Shown: piece after piece, positions 7,560 to 15,180 of the stretch
Layout: every line of letters starts with the position of its first letter
How positions within the stretch are numbered: position 1 is the first letter of the stretch
From: Akkermansiaceae bacterium
Lineage (GTDB): Bacteria > Verrucomicrobiota > Verrucomicrobiia > Verrucomicrobiales > Akkermansiaceae
Direction: 5' to 3'
DNA: 34,447 nucleotides
NCBI GenBank assembly: GCA_022510805.1
Contig: JAFLSS010000018.1
Coordinates: forward strand, 1-34,447
The notes under the pieces: model-generated
What the model saw: the letters and a program-made list of their open reading frames with translations, nothing else
Database searches by the model: none
Told to the model about the DNA's origin: nothing
Made by a program: the position numbers and the translations under genes

Positions 7560-8747
7560 ATGAAGCCGTGGTTTTTGATGATCCCTCTGCTGTCTGCCGG
7601 CATGCTGCTGCCTGAGGCCGATGCATGGCAGGATGAAGCGCTGAGCGCCGCGGCGGCCAAAGTGCAGGCGGTGGAGGCACTGCCTGCCGGCCGCTGGGTG
7701 AACCGCGGAGAGAGGACGCTGATCCGCACCCTGGGTGATATGGGGCCGGACTCCCCCTTGCTGGCGGGGGCGGAGTGGTGGCGCCGGGAGGTGCCGGAGC
7801 TGCTGCGCCGCACGGCGGAGACGGGGGATGCCACGCTGAGCACGCCCCATGGCTTCACCGCGCTGCAGGCGGCGTGCCTGGCAGGGGATGCGGCGCTCAT
7901 CCGCGCGCTGGTGGAGGCCGGCGCTCCTGTGAATGGCCGCCCCCAAGATCATGAGTCTCTGGGAGTGGTGGGCGAACTGCCGCTCAGCATGTTGGCGGCA
8001 GATGCCGCGCTGCCGGAGGAGGAGCTGCTGAGCCTGGCGCGCCTGCTGCTGGAGCATGGAGCGGATCCTGATGCGGAGGCTCTGTATGCCACGAGCACGG
8101 GGGGTGTGTCTCGGAATCAGCAGAAAACGAGCTGGCACAAGAAGTATAGCCCCTTGCTTTTCGGCGGGAATCGCCATTGGATTCCCCTCCGCGCGCACAA
8201 CAAGCTCGACCTCCTGCTGCTCGAGTTCGGCGAGCAGGATTACAGCAAGCGCTTCCTGCCCGCCGGGGACATCTTTATCCCCTGGTGGTGCCTGAGCTCA
8301 TCTGTCATCCGCCGCCTGCTCAAGGGCGGGGCTGACCCCCGCGTCCACCGGCGCAAGGACGCCTCCGGGCTCACCAGCGAAAAGGCCAAGCGGCCCATGT
8401 TGCTGCACTTGGTGCGCACGGGAGATGTGGAGAATGTGGAGCTTGCGCTGCAATGCGGCGCCGAGCTGCCGCCGGAGGTGCTTTACTACATCCGCGTGGG
8501 GGGGCTGAGCCCCTTTGATGCGCCGGAGGAGCTGCCCTACACGCCGGAGCGCGCCGTGCGGCTCGCTCAGATTCTCATCGCTCACGGGGCAGATGTGAAC
8601 TGGTCCGGGGATAGAGACTTCATCACCACGGTGTATAGTTTGAGGACAGAGACCCCTGAGCGCAATGCCTTGCTGAGTTATTTTTACTCCCTCCTGCACG
8701 TGCCCCGCGAGGCAGAAGCCGACACGCCGCAAAAGGCAACACCCTGA
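7560..8747 (+). CDS. Secreted ankyrin-repeat protein, type A, copy 2
   Basis: A 395-residue protein with signal peptide MKPWFLMIPLLSAGMLLPEADA and the array block AWQDEALSAAAAKVQ. The ankyrin module begins with REVPELLRRTAETGDATLS and GFTALQAACLAGDAALIRA, followed by LARLLLEHGADPD, LLLEFGEQDYSKRF, IRRLLKGGADPR, VELALQCGAELP and LAQILIAHGADVN. Unlike copies 1, 3 and 4, it lacks the terminal RIHYG...FFKSRGAVLHPDA block and the Lys-rich tail, and ends with a divergent acidic stretch. It lies 127 bases after the type B gene, reproducing the B-then-A order found fused at 12572. No clear RBS is seen. Confidence 0.9.
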   Translation: MKPWFLMIPLLSAGMLLPEADAWQDEALSAAAAKVQAVEALPAGRWVNRGERTLIRTLGDMGPDSPLLAGAEWWRREVPELLRRTAETGDATLSTPHGFTALQAACLAGDAALIRALVEAGAPVNGRPQDHESLGVVGELPLSMLAADAALPEEELLSLARLLLEHGADPDAEALYATSTGGVSRNQQKTSWHKKYSPLLFGGNRHWIPLRAHNKLDLLLLEFGEQDYSKRFLPAGDIFIPWWCLSSSVIRRLLKGGADPRVHRRKDASGLTSEKAKRPMLLHLVRTGDVENVELALQCGAELPPEVLYYIRVGGLSPFDAPEELPYTPERAVRLAQILIAHGADVNWSGDRDFITTVYSLRTETPERNALLSYFYSLLHVPREAEADTPQKATP

Positions 8748-8775
8748 TTCGCCCGGCCGAAGAAAATGATTGCCT

Positions 8776-8790
8776 TCAAGTGACTTGAGG
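8776..8790. promoter_or_regulatory. Inverted repeat, possible operator of the CMD-cupin gene
   Basis: TCAAG-TGA-CTTGA forms a 5-bp-arm palindrome immediately before the RBS of the gene at 8795. A regulator site is plausible by position only; no matching regulator gene is nearby. Confidence 0.3.
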
Positions 8791-8794
8791 TGGT

Positions 8795-9862
8795 ATGATG
8801 TCATGCATGAAACCACTGCATTATATTATAGCCGGCCTCTGGGCTGGCGCTGCTTCGGTTTTTTCCCAATCTGCTGATATGACTCATCCCTTAACTCAAC
8901 AAGAAGAAAATTTAGTCGCCATCTCCGCGCTTGCCGCCAAGGGCGATGCAGATGGACTGTCTGCCGCCATCAATGCGGGCTTGGATGCCGGGCTCTCGGT
9001 GGGCGAGATCAAGGAAATTTTCGTGCAGCTTTATGCCTACTGCGGCTTCCCGCGCAGCCTGAATGCGCTGAGCTGCCTGATGGCTGAGACACAGGCGCGA
9101 GCTGCTGCCGGCAAGCATGATGCCCCCGGTGCTGCGCCCTCGCCTGCGCCGGCCGGCCGGAGCCTTGACTACGGCACGGCCAACCAGACCAAGCTGGTGG
9201 GCGCGCCGGTGCAGGGGAAGCTCTTTGAGTTCGCCCCCGCGATTGATGAATTCCTGAAGGCGCATCTCTTTGGTGATATCTTTGCCCGCGACAACGTGAG
9301 CTGGCGCACGCGCGAGCTTGCCACCATTGCGGCGCTCTCGGTGATGCCCGGCACGGAGAGCCAGCTTGCGGCGCATATCGCCATCGGCAAAAACAACGGC
9401 CTGACCGATGAGCAGGTGAGCGCCATCCTCACCATCACGCGCCGCCTGCGCCACGCGGACGCTTTCCCGCTGGGCGGGCCGGCGGATGCCTCCATCTTCA
9501 CCGGTGAGGCTTGGGTGCAGCAGCTGCTGCCTGAGCATGGCAAGGACTATGACATGGCGGCGTACAATGTGACATTTGCCCCCGGCACGCGCAATTACTG
9601 GCATGAGCATGAGGTGGGGCAGGTGCTGCTCTGCACGGCGGGGGTGGGCTATTACCAGGAAAAAGGCAAGCCCGCGCGGCGCCTCTCTCCCGGTGATGTG
9701 GTGGAGATCCCCGCGCATGTGGCACACTGGCACGGCGCGGCGCCGGATTCGTTCTTCTCGCACATCGGTATCACCCCCAAGGCGAGCTCCAACGACACGA
9801 CCTGGGGCGCCCCGGTGACGGATGCCGAATATGCCGCGGCCACTCAGCAGGTGCAGCAGTAA
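8795..9862 (+). CDS. Secreted carboxymuconolactone decarboxylase-like protein with C-terminal cupin domain
   Basis: A 355-residue protein with a signal peptide (to about residue 28). It has two CMD/AhpD-like helical units: the first around GEIKEIFVQLYAYCGFPRSL (about 70-90), the second around WRTRELATIAALSVM and AHIAIGKNNGL (about 170-205). A cupin follows (about 250-330) with GTRNYWHEHEVGQV and HVAHWHGAAPDSFF, whose His/Glu residues would bind a metal. The CMD units lack an AhpD-type CxxC, so peroxidase activity is unlikely. Similar CMD-cupin fusions occur in many bacteria without a settled substrate. Three in-frame ATGs (8795, 8798, 8807) follow the SD-like GAGGTGG (8787-8793). The gene interrupts the ankyrin array and seems unrelated to it. 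Confidence 0.88.
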   Translation: MMSCMKPLHYIIAGLWAGAASVFSQSADMTHPLTQQEENLVAISALAAKGDADGLSAAINAGLDAGLSVGEIKEIFVQLYAYCGFPRSLNALSCLMAETQARAAAGKHDAPGAAPSPAPAGRSLDYGTANQTKLVGAPVQGKLFEFAPAIDEFLKAHLFGDIFARDNVSWRTRELATIAALSVMPGTESQLAAHIAIGKNNGLTDEQVSAILTITRRLRHADAFPLGGPADASIFTGEAWVQQLLPEHGKDYDMAAYNVTFAPGTRNYWHEHEVGQVLLCTAGVGYYQEKGKPARRLSPGDVVEIPAHVAHWHGAAPDSFFSHIGITPKASSNDTTWGAPVTDAEYAAATQQVQQ

Positions 9863-9911
9863 GCGCTGCGCTTCTCCCGCCTGCTTGGCCGGGAGAGACT
9901 GCCCTTTTCCC

Positions 9912-9947
9912 CACCCGCAAGCCCTCTGAGCTTGCGGGTGTCTTATT
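9912..9947 (+). terminator. Intrinsic terminator-like hairpin after the CMD-cupin gene
   Basis: CACCCGCAAG (9912-9921) pairs perfectly with CTTGCGGGTG (9931-9940), followed by TCTTATT. The stem is strong but the T tract is interrupted. Confidence 0.65.
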
Positions 9948-10075
9948 GCCGGCGGAGCGCGCGGTGCGGAGGTGTGCCCCTGCCGAAAGCGGGGCGGGGG
10001 AGAGGGTGGTCGGTAAGAAATGAGGCGTCAGCTCCTTCCTGTATGCGAGCAAAGAAAACGCCTCCAGTGTAACAT

Positions 10076-10102
10076 GCCGGCTCTGCATGTCCGGCGTTTT
10101 TT
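10076..10102 (+). terminator. Second terminator-like hairpin
   Basis: GCCGG (10076-10080) pairs with CCGGC (10091-10095), followed by GTTTTTT. A competing stem ACATGC/GCATGT overlaps it. Moderate support. Confidence 0.45.
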
Positions 10103-10193
10103 CTGAGCGAATCGGAGCGTTTTTTATTTGAACACTTTTGTCGGGCTCCGTGTCTAACGGATCAGATACACACCGCAATTTTCCTCCTCAAAA

Positions 10194-11318
10194 ATGAAGA
10201 AGATAGACATCGCTTTGTTGGCTTGTGCGCTGCTGCCTGTGGCAGGGGCGTGGCAGGATGACTCTCTGAACGCGCTCGCCGCCAAGGCGGGGGATGCCGA
10301 AGCCAAGCCGCTGCAGGTGTATGTGGATGAAAGGCATAAAAGCTTTGCAGAGTTCAAGGCAGATGATGCGATGTTCGCCGGTTATGACCTGTGGAAGCAG
10401 GAGGTGCCGGAGCTGCTGCGCCGCGTGGCTGAGACCGGGGATGCCTCCCTGCAATCGCCACATGGCTTCACCGCGCTGCAAGCCGCTTGCTTGGTGGGGG
10501 ATGCTGCACTCATCGAGGCCCTGGTAGCGCAGGGAGCCGCTGTGAATGCCCGCCCGGCAGAGTGGGATAGCATGCCCGTGATGGGGAATCCCCCGCTAGC
10601 TCTGCTGATGTACAACACAACGCTGAGCCTGGAGGAGCGCTTGCGCCTTGGCCGCCTGCTGCTTGACCACGGGGCGGAGCCGGATGTCTTCACCTACGGT
10701 TGCCGATTTTTCCCCGGTTATGGGGGCTATAAGTCGATGCTGTTCAATAATCTGTCGACGAGGAATGTCAACGATTGGCCGCTGCGCATGCTGCTGTTGG
10801 AGTATGGTGAGCAGAATCTGAACAAGCGCTTCGGGAACAATGGCCTCAGCATCTGGCTCAGCGGGATGATCTCGCGCCGCTTCCTGCGCGCCGCTCTTGA
10901 GCGCGGGGTGCCTCCGCATGGCTTTGTGGCAGAGAAAAACCTAACCGTCATTCAGGTGGCGGTGTCGATGAGTGATCCGGATTTGGTGAAGCTCGTGCTT
11001 GAAAAAGGCTATCCCCCCAAAGGACCTAAGCACAATTATCACGACCAAGCTATCTTTATCATCCCGACTTGGAATAACCCGTATAGGAACGAAGAAGAAG
11101 TGCAGTTGGAAGCAACCCCGGAGCGCGCGGTGGAGATAGCGCGCTTGCTGCTTGAACACGGCGCTGATATCAACGCCTTGGATATGAATGGTGATGGCTT
11201 GCGCATTCACTACGGCAAGCAAAAAGGCCCCATAGCCGAGGCCCTCTGCGAGTATTTCAAATCGCGCGGCGCGGTGCTGCACCCGGATGCTAAACCCACT
11301 AAAAAGCGAAAGAAGTAA
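10194..11318 (+). CDS. Secreted ankyrin-repeat protein, type A, copy 3
   Basis: A 374-residue protein with signal peptide MKKIDIALLACALLPVAGAW and block AWQDDSLNALAAKAGDA. The module begins KQEVPELLRRVAETGDASLQ and GFTALQAACLVGDAALIEA. Later repeats include LGRLLLDHGAEPD, LLLEYGEQNLNKRF, VKLVLEKGYPP and IARLLLEHGADINALDMNGD. The C-terminus RIHYGKQKGPIAEALCEYF, then GAVLHPDAKPTKKRKK, is nearly the same as in copies 1 and 4. Presumed periplasmic or secreted protein-binding scaffold. The long AT-rich upstream region suggests its own promoter. Copy 4 starts 95 bases downstream. Confidence 0.9.
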   Translation: MKKIDIALLACALLPVAGAWQDDSLNALAAKAGDAEAKPLQVYVDERHKSFAEFKADDAMFAGYDLWKQEVPELLRRVAETGDASLQSPHGFTALQAACLVGDAALIEALVAQGAAVNARPAEWDSMPVMGNPPLALLMYNTTLSLEERLRLGRLLLDHGAEPDVFTYGCRFFPGYGGYKSMLFNNLSTRNVNDWPLRMLLLEYGEQNLNKRFGNNGLSIWLSGMISRRFLRAALERGVPPHGFVAEKNLTVIQVAVSMSDPDLVKLVLEKGYPPKGPKHNYHDQAIFIIPTWNNPYRNEEEVQLEATPERAVEIARLLLEHGADINALDMNGDGLRIHYGKQKGPIAEALCEYFKSRGAVLHPDAKPTKKRKK

Positions 11319-11413
11319 TTGACCATGATATCATGCCTCTCTATAGGGGGCCTTGCTCTTCATCCCGGGGAGCATCGATACACACCATACTTAACCATCA
11401 CCACAAAGACGAT

Positions 11414-12565
11414 ATGAAACACTCTTTTATGACTATATGTGCTTGGGCGCTGCTGCCGATGGCGGCCGGCGCTTGGCAGGATGATGCGCTGAATGCCCTT
11501 GCCGCCAAGGCGGGGGACGCTGCTGCTTTTCCCCCGGCGGATGACGGCACCGCGGATTCTCTCTCCAAGGTGGCGGCGGAGAAGCCGGACAGACCGGCGG
11601 TGCAGGGCTTGGATGCTTGGATGCAGGAGCTGCCCGACCTGCTGCGCCGCACGGCCGAGACCGGGGATGCCACGCTGCGCTCGCCGCATGGGTTTACGGC
11701 CTTGCAGGCGGCATGCCTCTTCGGCGATGAAGCGCTGGCGCATGCTCTGGTGGAGGCGGGGGCAGATGTGAATGCCCGCCCGAATGAGTGGCGCAAGATG
11801 GGTGTGGTGGGGCAGAGTCCGCTGGGGCTGCTGCTCTCCCGGTTTAAGAGCGCCCCCAAGGAGGTGCAGCTGCGCCTGGGGCGCTATCTGCTGGAGCACG
11901 GCGCGGATCCTGATGCGGAGATGACTTACACGGACCCCGGTTTCCCGCAGATCTATTGGGAACCCGCTTTCCGCATGGTGCGCGATTCGGATGTGCAGCT
12001 CATGCTGCTGGATTTCGGCGAGCAGGACCTCACCAAGCGCGGGCTTTTCCGCAAGGGGTATGTCGACTGCTGTCCCTACGACAATCCCGCTTTGGTTCGC
12101 AAGATGGTGCTCGGTGGGCTCGACCCCAACCACATGGTGGGCGAGAAGAATAAGAACATTCTGCGAGCTTCGGTGGCGGTCGGCAATGTGGAGCTGGTGA
12201 AGTTCCTGCTGGAGCACGGCGCCAAGCCGCAGGATGCCCTCTTCCATTTCACCGTAGAGGAGAAGACGTCCCGCTCCCGCTACTGCGACTCGACAGTGTT
12301 CCTCGTCTTCCCCGATGCGCCCACCTCGCCGGAGGATGCCGTGGCCATCGCCAAGCTGCTGCTCGACCACGGTGCGGATATCAACGCTCTGGATTGGGCG
12401 GGCAATGGCCTGCGTATTCACTACGGCAAGCACGATACGCCCACGGCCAAGGCGCTCTGCGAGTTCTTCAAATCGCGCGGCGCGGTGCTGCACCCGGATG
12501 CCCGGAGATCGGGAAACCGGGCAACGCACCGGAGCAAGGTTCCAAACAAAAAAATCAAAGGTTAA
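11414..12565 (+). CDS. Secreted ankyrin-repeat protein, type A, copy 4
   Basis: A 383-residue protein. ATG 11414 is chosen because it begins a signal peptide (MKHSFMTICAWALLPMAAGA); the frame is open back to 11333, but that extension has no sensible features. Array block AWQDDALNALAAKAGDA, then QELPDLLRRTAETGDATLRS and GFTALQAACLFGDEALAHA, LGRYLLEHGADPD, LLDFGEQDLTKR, VRKMVLGGLDPN, VKFLLEHGAKPQ and IAKLLLDHGADINALDWAGN. The end repeats the RIHYGK...CEFFKSRGAVLHPDA block and finishes NKKIKG. It is followed after 6 bases by the fusion gene, so the two are probably cotranscribed. Confidence 0.9.
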   Translation: MKHSFMTICAWALLPMAAGAWQDDALNALAAKAGDAAAFPPADDGTADSLSKVAAEKPDRPAVQGLDAWMQELPDLLRRTAETGDATLRSPHGFTALQAACLFGDEALAHALVEAGADVNARPNEWRKMGVVGQSPLGLLLSRFKSAPKEVQLRLGRYLLEHGADPDAEMTYTDPGFPQIYWEPAFRMVRDSDVQLMLLDFGEQDLTKRGLFRKGYVDCCPYDNPALVRKMVLGGLDPNHMVGEKNKNILRASVAVGNVELVKFLLEHGAKPQDALFHFTVEEKTSRSRYCDSTVFLVFPDAPTSPEDAVAIAKLLLDHGADINALDWAGNGLRIHYGKHDTPTAKALCEFFKSRGAVLHPDARRSGNRATHRSKVPNKKIKG

Positions 12566-12571
12566 TTGGTC

Positions 12572-15103
12572 GTGAAAAAGAGTATTTATATAGCTGCGCT
12601 CGCATGGGGAGCTTGTGTGGTGCAGGCTCAGTTGCCGGTGGAGCCGGCGGCGACAGCCCCCAAAAATTCTGCCGCTCAGCCGCTGGCTATGGATTGGTCG
12701 GCGGGGTTCTCGCGTGTCACGCCCGGGCAGCTCTCGCAGCGCGGGAACGCGAGCTACGGTGCAGAGCTGCTGCATGCCATGGCGGCGCTGGCACGTGCGT
12801 TTGACGCGCAGGATGCCGCCGCCACCGCCACTGCCCGAGAGCGGGTGCTGACGCTGGTGAAAGAGCGCCCGGAGCAGCTGAATGATGCGGCAGTGAGCGC
12901 GGACGGCAAGTGGCTCTGCACGCCGCTCACCATTGCGTTCTACATGCAGGATGGGGAGCTGCTGAGCCTGCTGGTGGAGGCCGGGGCTCTGCCCTATCTG
13001 CCCGGGCACACGCTGCTGGGTGGAGATTTCTGTCAGGTGCATACCAGCCCGCATGCAGAGGATCGGCACCTCAGTTCTGGGCTCAATGAGGATGATTATC
13101 TGAACCCGCTGGAGCTGTATCTGCAAGCTCGCGCGGCGGGGGTGGGCATCCGTACGGATGGCTTTGTGCCCCCGGCGGCAGAGGCAGAGACGCCTGTCTA
13201 CCCGCGCCGTCTCCCCAGCTCCAATGTGGCGCACTACGGCCCGGATTCTGAAAAGGAGCACCGGTATCCGCTGGAGTACCTCTACATACCGGGCGATCCC
13301 GCGCGGCGCGACCCGCATGTGGCCTACCGCAGCGAGCTGATGCAGAGTTATTCCCTGTGGTCGCACGCGCAGAGCTGCCCCATTGAGCATGAGTGCTACA
13401 CCGAGCCGGAGATGCGCGCTCGCTTTGAGTACGAGCTGCGGGTGCACCCGGAGCAGGTGGACGATGTCTTTTTGTACTGGGGGGAGTGCAATCAATCTCC
13501 CTTCAATCTCGTGCAGCTCTGCATGAGAGAGCCGAAGGATGCCGCCACGCTGGATATGCTCTTCCGCCACGGCGCACTGCCGTACACTCCTTCGCGTCAT
13601 GTATTCCACGCCACTGCTGAGGGCGGCGCGCGGGTGATGCAAGAGCGTGCCAAGTTCCTGTCCCCGCTGGAGACGGCGCTGCAAGCGCAGGCTCGCGGCG
13701 TGAATGTGCGCCCCGGTGCGCTGCGGCCCAAGCGCGAGGATTTTATCACCGGCACGCTCGACTCCGCTTTCACTAAGCTGCCGCAGGGTATGCGCCACCC
13801 GGATTCCGCCGCCGCTGCTGCGCTGGCTGAGCGCGTGGGGGATTTTAAGCAGGTGCCTCCGAATAGCTTCATCGGGCAGTCGGATGATGGCGCGGAGTAC
13901 ACGCCGCAGAGCGCCCTGCTGCAGGGCTGGGAGCTGTGGCAGCAGGAGATGCCGGAGCTGCTGCGCCGCACGGCTGAGGCGGAGGACGCCACGCTGCGCT
14001 CGCCGCATGGCTTCACCGCGCTGCAGGCGGCCTGTCTCTTCGGCGAAAGCTCGCTTATCGAGTCGCTGCTGGAGCGCGGCGCCGCCGCAGATGCCCGCCC
14101 CGAGGGCTGGGAGCAGATGGGGCTGGTGGGTGAGACGCCGCTGGCGCTGCTGGTGGAGAACAAGAGCCTGCCGCTCGCCGAGCGCATGCGGCTGGTGAGG
14201 CTGCTGCTCATGCGCGGGGCAGCTGTAGACGCCCCGTCCCTGGGGTACACACTCCCCGGTTGGCACGGGCAGGGGGTGCTCAAGCGCGTGCCTCTTCTTG
14301 AGCGCGTCGGTCAGGTGGGTATGGAGGCAGAGATGTTCCTCCTGCTGCTGGATAAAAAAGGGCAGAGCGTGCGCGATTTCTTCACCGCCCATGGCAAGCA
14401 GGTGAATTGGGGTCTGCTGCCCCGCAAGATTGTGCGTCTCCTGCTCGAGTGTGGGGTGGATCCCAATGCCTACCCCGATGAGACAGGCCGCTCCCTGCTG
14501 CAAACTCTCGTGAAGCGCGGGGATGTGGAGCTGGTGCGCCTCGCGCTCGACAAAGGCGCAGACGCTAACCATGTATCCTCCTTCCCGGCCTCTCACCCGC
14601 TGCTTCTCATTCCCCTCAGTGAAAACGTGCAGGATGCGTTCTCCGACCCGCATGACCCCCTGCCGCCCTTCACTCCCGAGCGCGCGGTAGAGATAGCCAA
14701 GCTCCTCCTCGACCACGGCGCAGCGCCGGATGCCGCCGTTCTCTCCCACTACGCAAAATACCGCACGCCCATCGCCCAAGCTCTCCACGCTTACCTCCAA
14801 TCTGCGGACGTGCAGGCACGCGCAGATGTGATCAAAAAGGCGGAAGAGCATATCAGTCAATACTGTGTTGATGAGCTGCGGGATAAAGCGCCTTCCGGCG
14901 CTCTCCGCTACAAAGGGCGCTATTCTGTGGTTGGTTTTTTCTCCATAAGCCAGGGGAAATGGATATCTACGCGAGATTTGCCGGAGGTGCTTGTATTTTA
15001 CGCTGACAACGGAGATAGCAGCGGAAAGACGAAGGGCGGCGACGGCCATTTTTATTGCGATGCCCACACAGGTGACCTACTAGGCTACACCTTGGGGAAG
15101 TAA
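12572..15103 (+). CDS. Secreted type B + type A ankyrin fusion protein with a unique C-terminal domain
   Basis: An 843-residue protein starting at GTG 12572 (signal peptide MKKSIYIAALAWGACVVQAQ; an in-frame TTG at 12566 directly follows the previous stop). Residues about 25-410 match the type B protein at 6149, including both internal repeats (PEQLNDAAVSADGKW, HPEQVDDV, two HGALP or AGALP motifs). From about residue 413 (ALAERVGD) it matches the mature part of type A: QQEMPELLRRTAEAEDATLR, GFTALQAACLFGESSLIES, LVRLLLMRGAAVD, VRLALDKGADAN, IAKLLLDHGAAPD. The A part has lost its signal peptide at the junction. The last ~95 residues are not ankyrin and look like a separate small domain ending HFYCDAHTGDLLGYTLGK. 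Confidence 0.9.
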   Translation: MKKSIYIAALAWGACVVQAQLPVEPAATAPKNSAAQPLAMDWSAGFSRVTPGQLSQRGNASYGAELLHAMAALARAFDAQDAAATATARERVLTLVKERPEQLNDAAVSADGKWLCTPLTIAFYMQDGELLSLLVEAGALPYLPGHTLLGGDFCQVHTSPHAEDRHLSSGLNEDDYLNPLELYLQARAAGVGIRTDGFVPPAAEAETPVYPRRLPSSNVAHYGPDSEKEHRYPLEYLYIPGDPARRDPHVAYRSELMQSYSLWSHAQSCPIEHECYTEPEMRARFEYELRVHPEQVDDVFLYWGECNQSPFNLVQLCMREPKDAATLDMLFRHGALPYTPSRHVFHATAEGGARVMQERAKFLSPLETALQAQARGVNVRPGALRPKREDFITGTLDSAFTKLPQGMRHPDSAAAAALAERVGDFKQVPPNSFIGQSDDGAEYTPQSALLQGWELWQQEMPELLRRTAEAEDATLRSPHGFTALQAACLFGESSLIESLLERGAAADARPEGWEQMGLVGETPLALLVENKSLPLAERMRLVRLLLMRGAAVDAPSLGYTLPGWHGQGVLKRVPLLERVGQVGMEAEMFLLLLDKKGQSVRDFFTAHGKQVNWGLLPRKIVRLLLECGVDPNAYPDETGRSLLQTLVKRGDVELVRLALDKGADANHVSSFPASHPLLLIPLSENVQDAFSDPHDPLPPFTPERAVEIAKLLLDHGAAPDAAVLSHYAKYRTPIAQALHAYLQSADVQARADVIKKAEEHISQYCVDELRDKAPSGALRYKGRYSVVGFFSISQGKWISTRDLPEVLVFYADNGDSSGKTKGGDGHFYCDAHTGDLLGYTLGK

Positions 15104-15180
15104 GGATGACCTACCCTCCAACCCCGCCTCTCTCCCCCTCGGCTCTGAGATGCCACCCCATGGGCGTCGGCTGCGCTGCC

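Larger units (their letters stand above)
9863..10193 (+). other. Intergenic region with two terminator-like hairpins
   Basis: About 330 bases without a convincing gene between the CMD-cupin gene and ankyrin copy 3. It contains hairpins at 9912-9940 and 10076-10102, and a GATACACACC motif (10165-10174) that recurs before ankyrin copy 4. No confident promoter was found. Confidence 0.55.
5202..14093 (+). repeat. Five dispersed copies of a ~148-bp ankyrin-coding module
   Basis: A DNA segment encoding (E)(V/L/M)PxLLRRTAETGDAT followed by the GFTALQAAC ankyrin repeat recurs at about 5202-5349, 7788-7935, 10401-10548, 11626-11773 and 13946-14093. Long stretches are identical or nearly so at the nucleotide level (for example GAGCTGCTGCGCCGCACGGC), which implies recent tandem duplication or gene conversion. 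The span given covers all five copies, not one continuous repeat. Confidence 0.85.

Noticed and set aside
11324..11335. Perfect palindrome CATGATATCATG after ankyrin copy 3
   Set aside because: It is short, has no T tract and no second copy in the window, so neither terminator nor operator can be argued.
5202..14093. Transposon or integron origin for the repeated ankyrin modules
   Set aside because: No transposase, terminal inverted repeats or attC-like sites flank the copies; homology follows the coding frame, as in tandem gene duplication.
11360..15067. A 1235-codon open frame on the minus strand opposite the ankyrin genes
   Set aside because: It is antisense to clear paralogous genes. 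It is rich in Arg, His, Gln and Leu as expected from reading GC-rich ankyrin DNA backwards, and has no domain.
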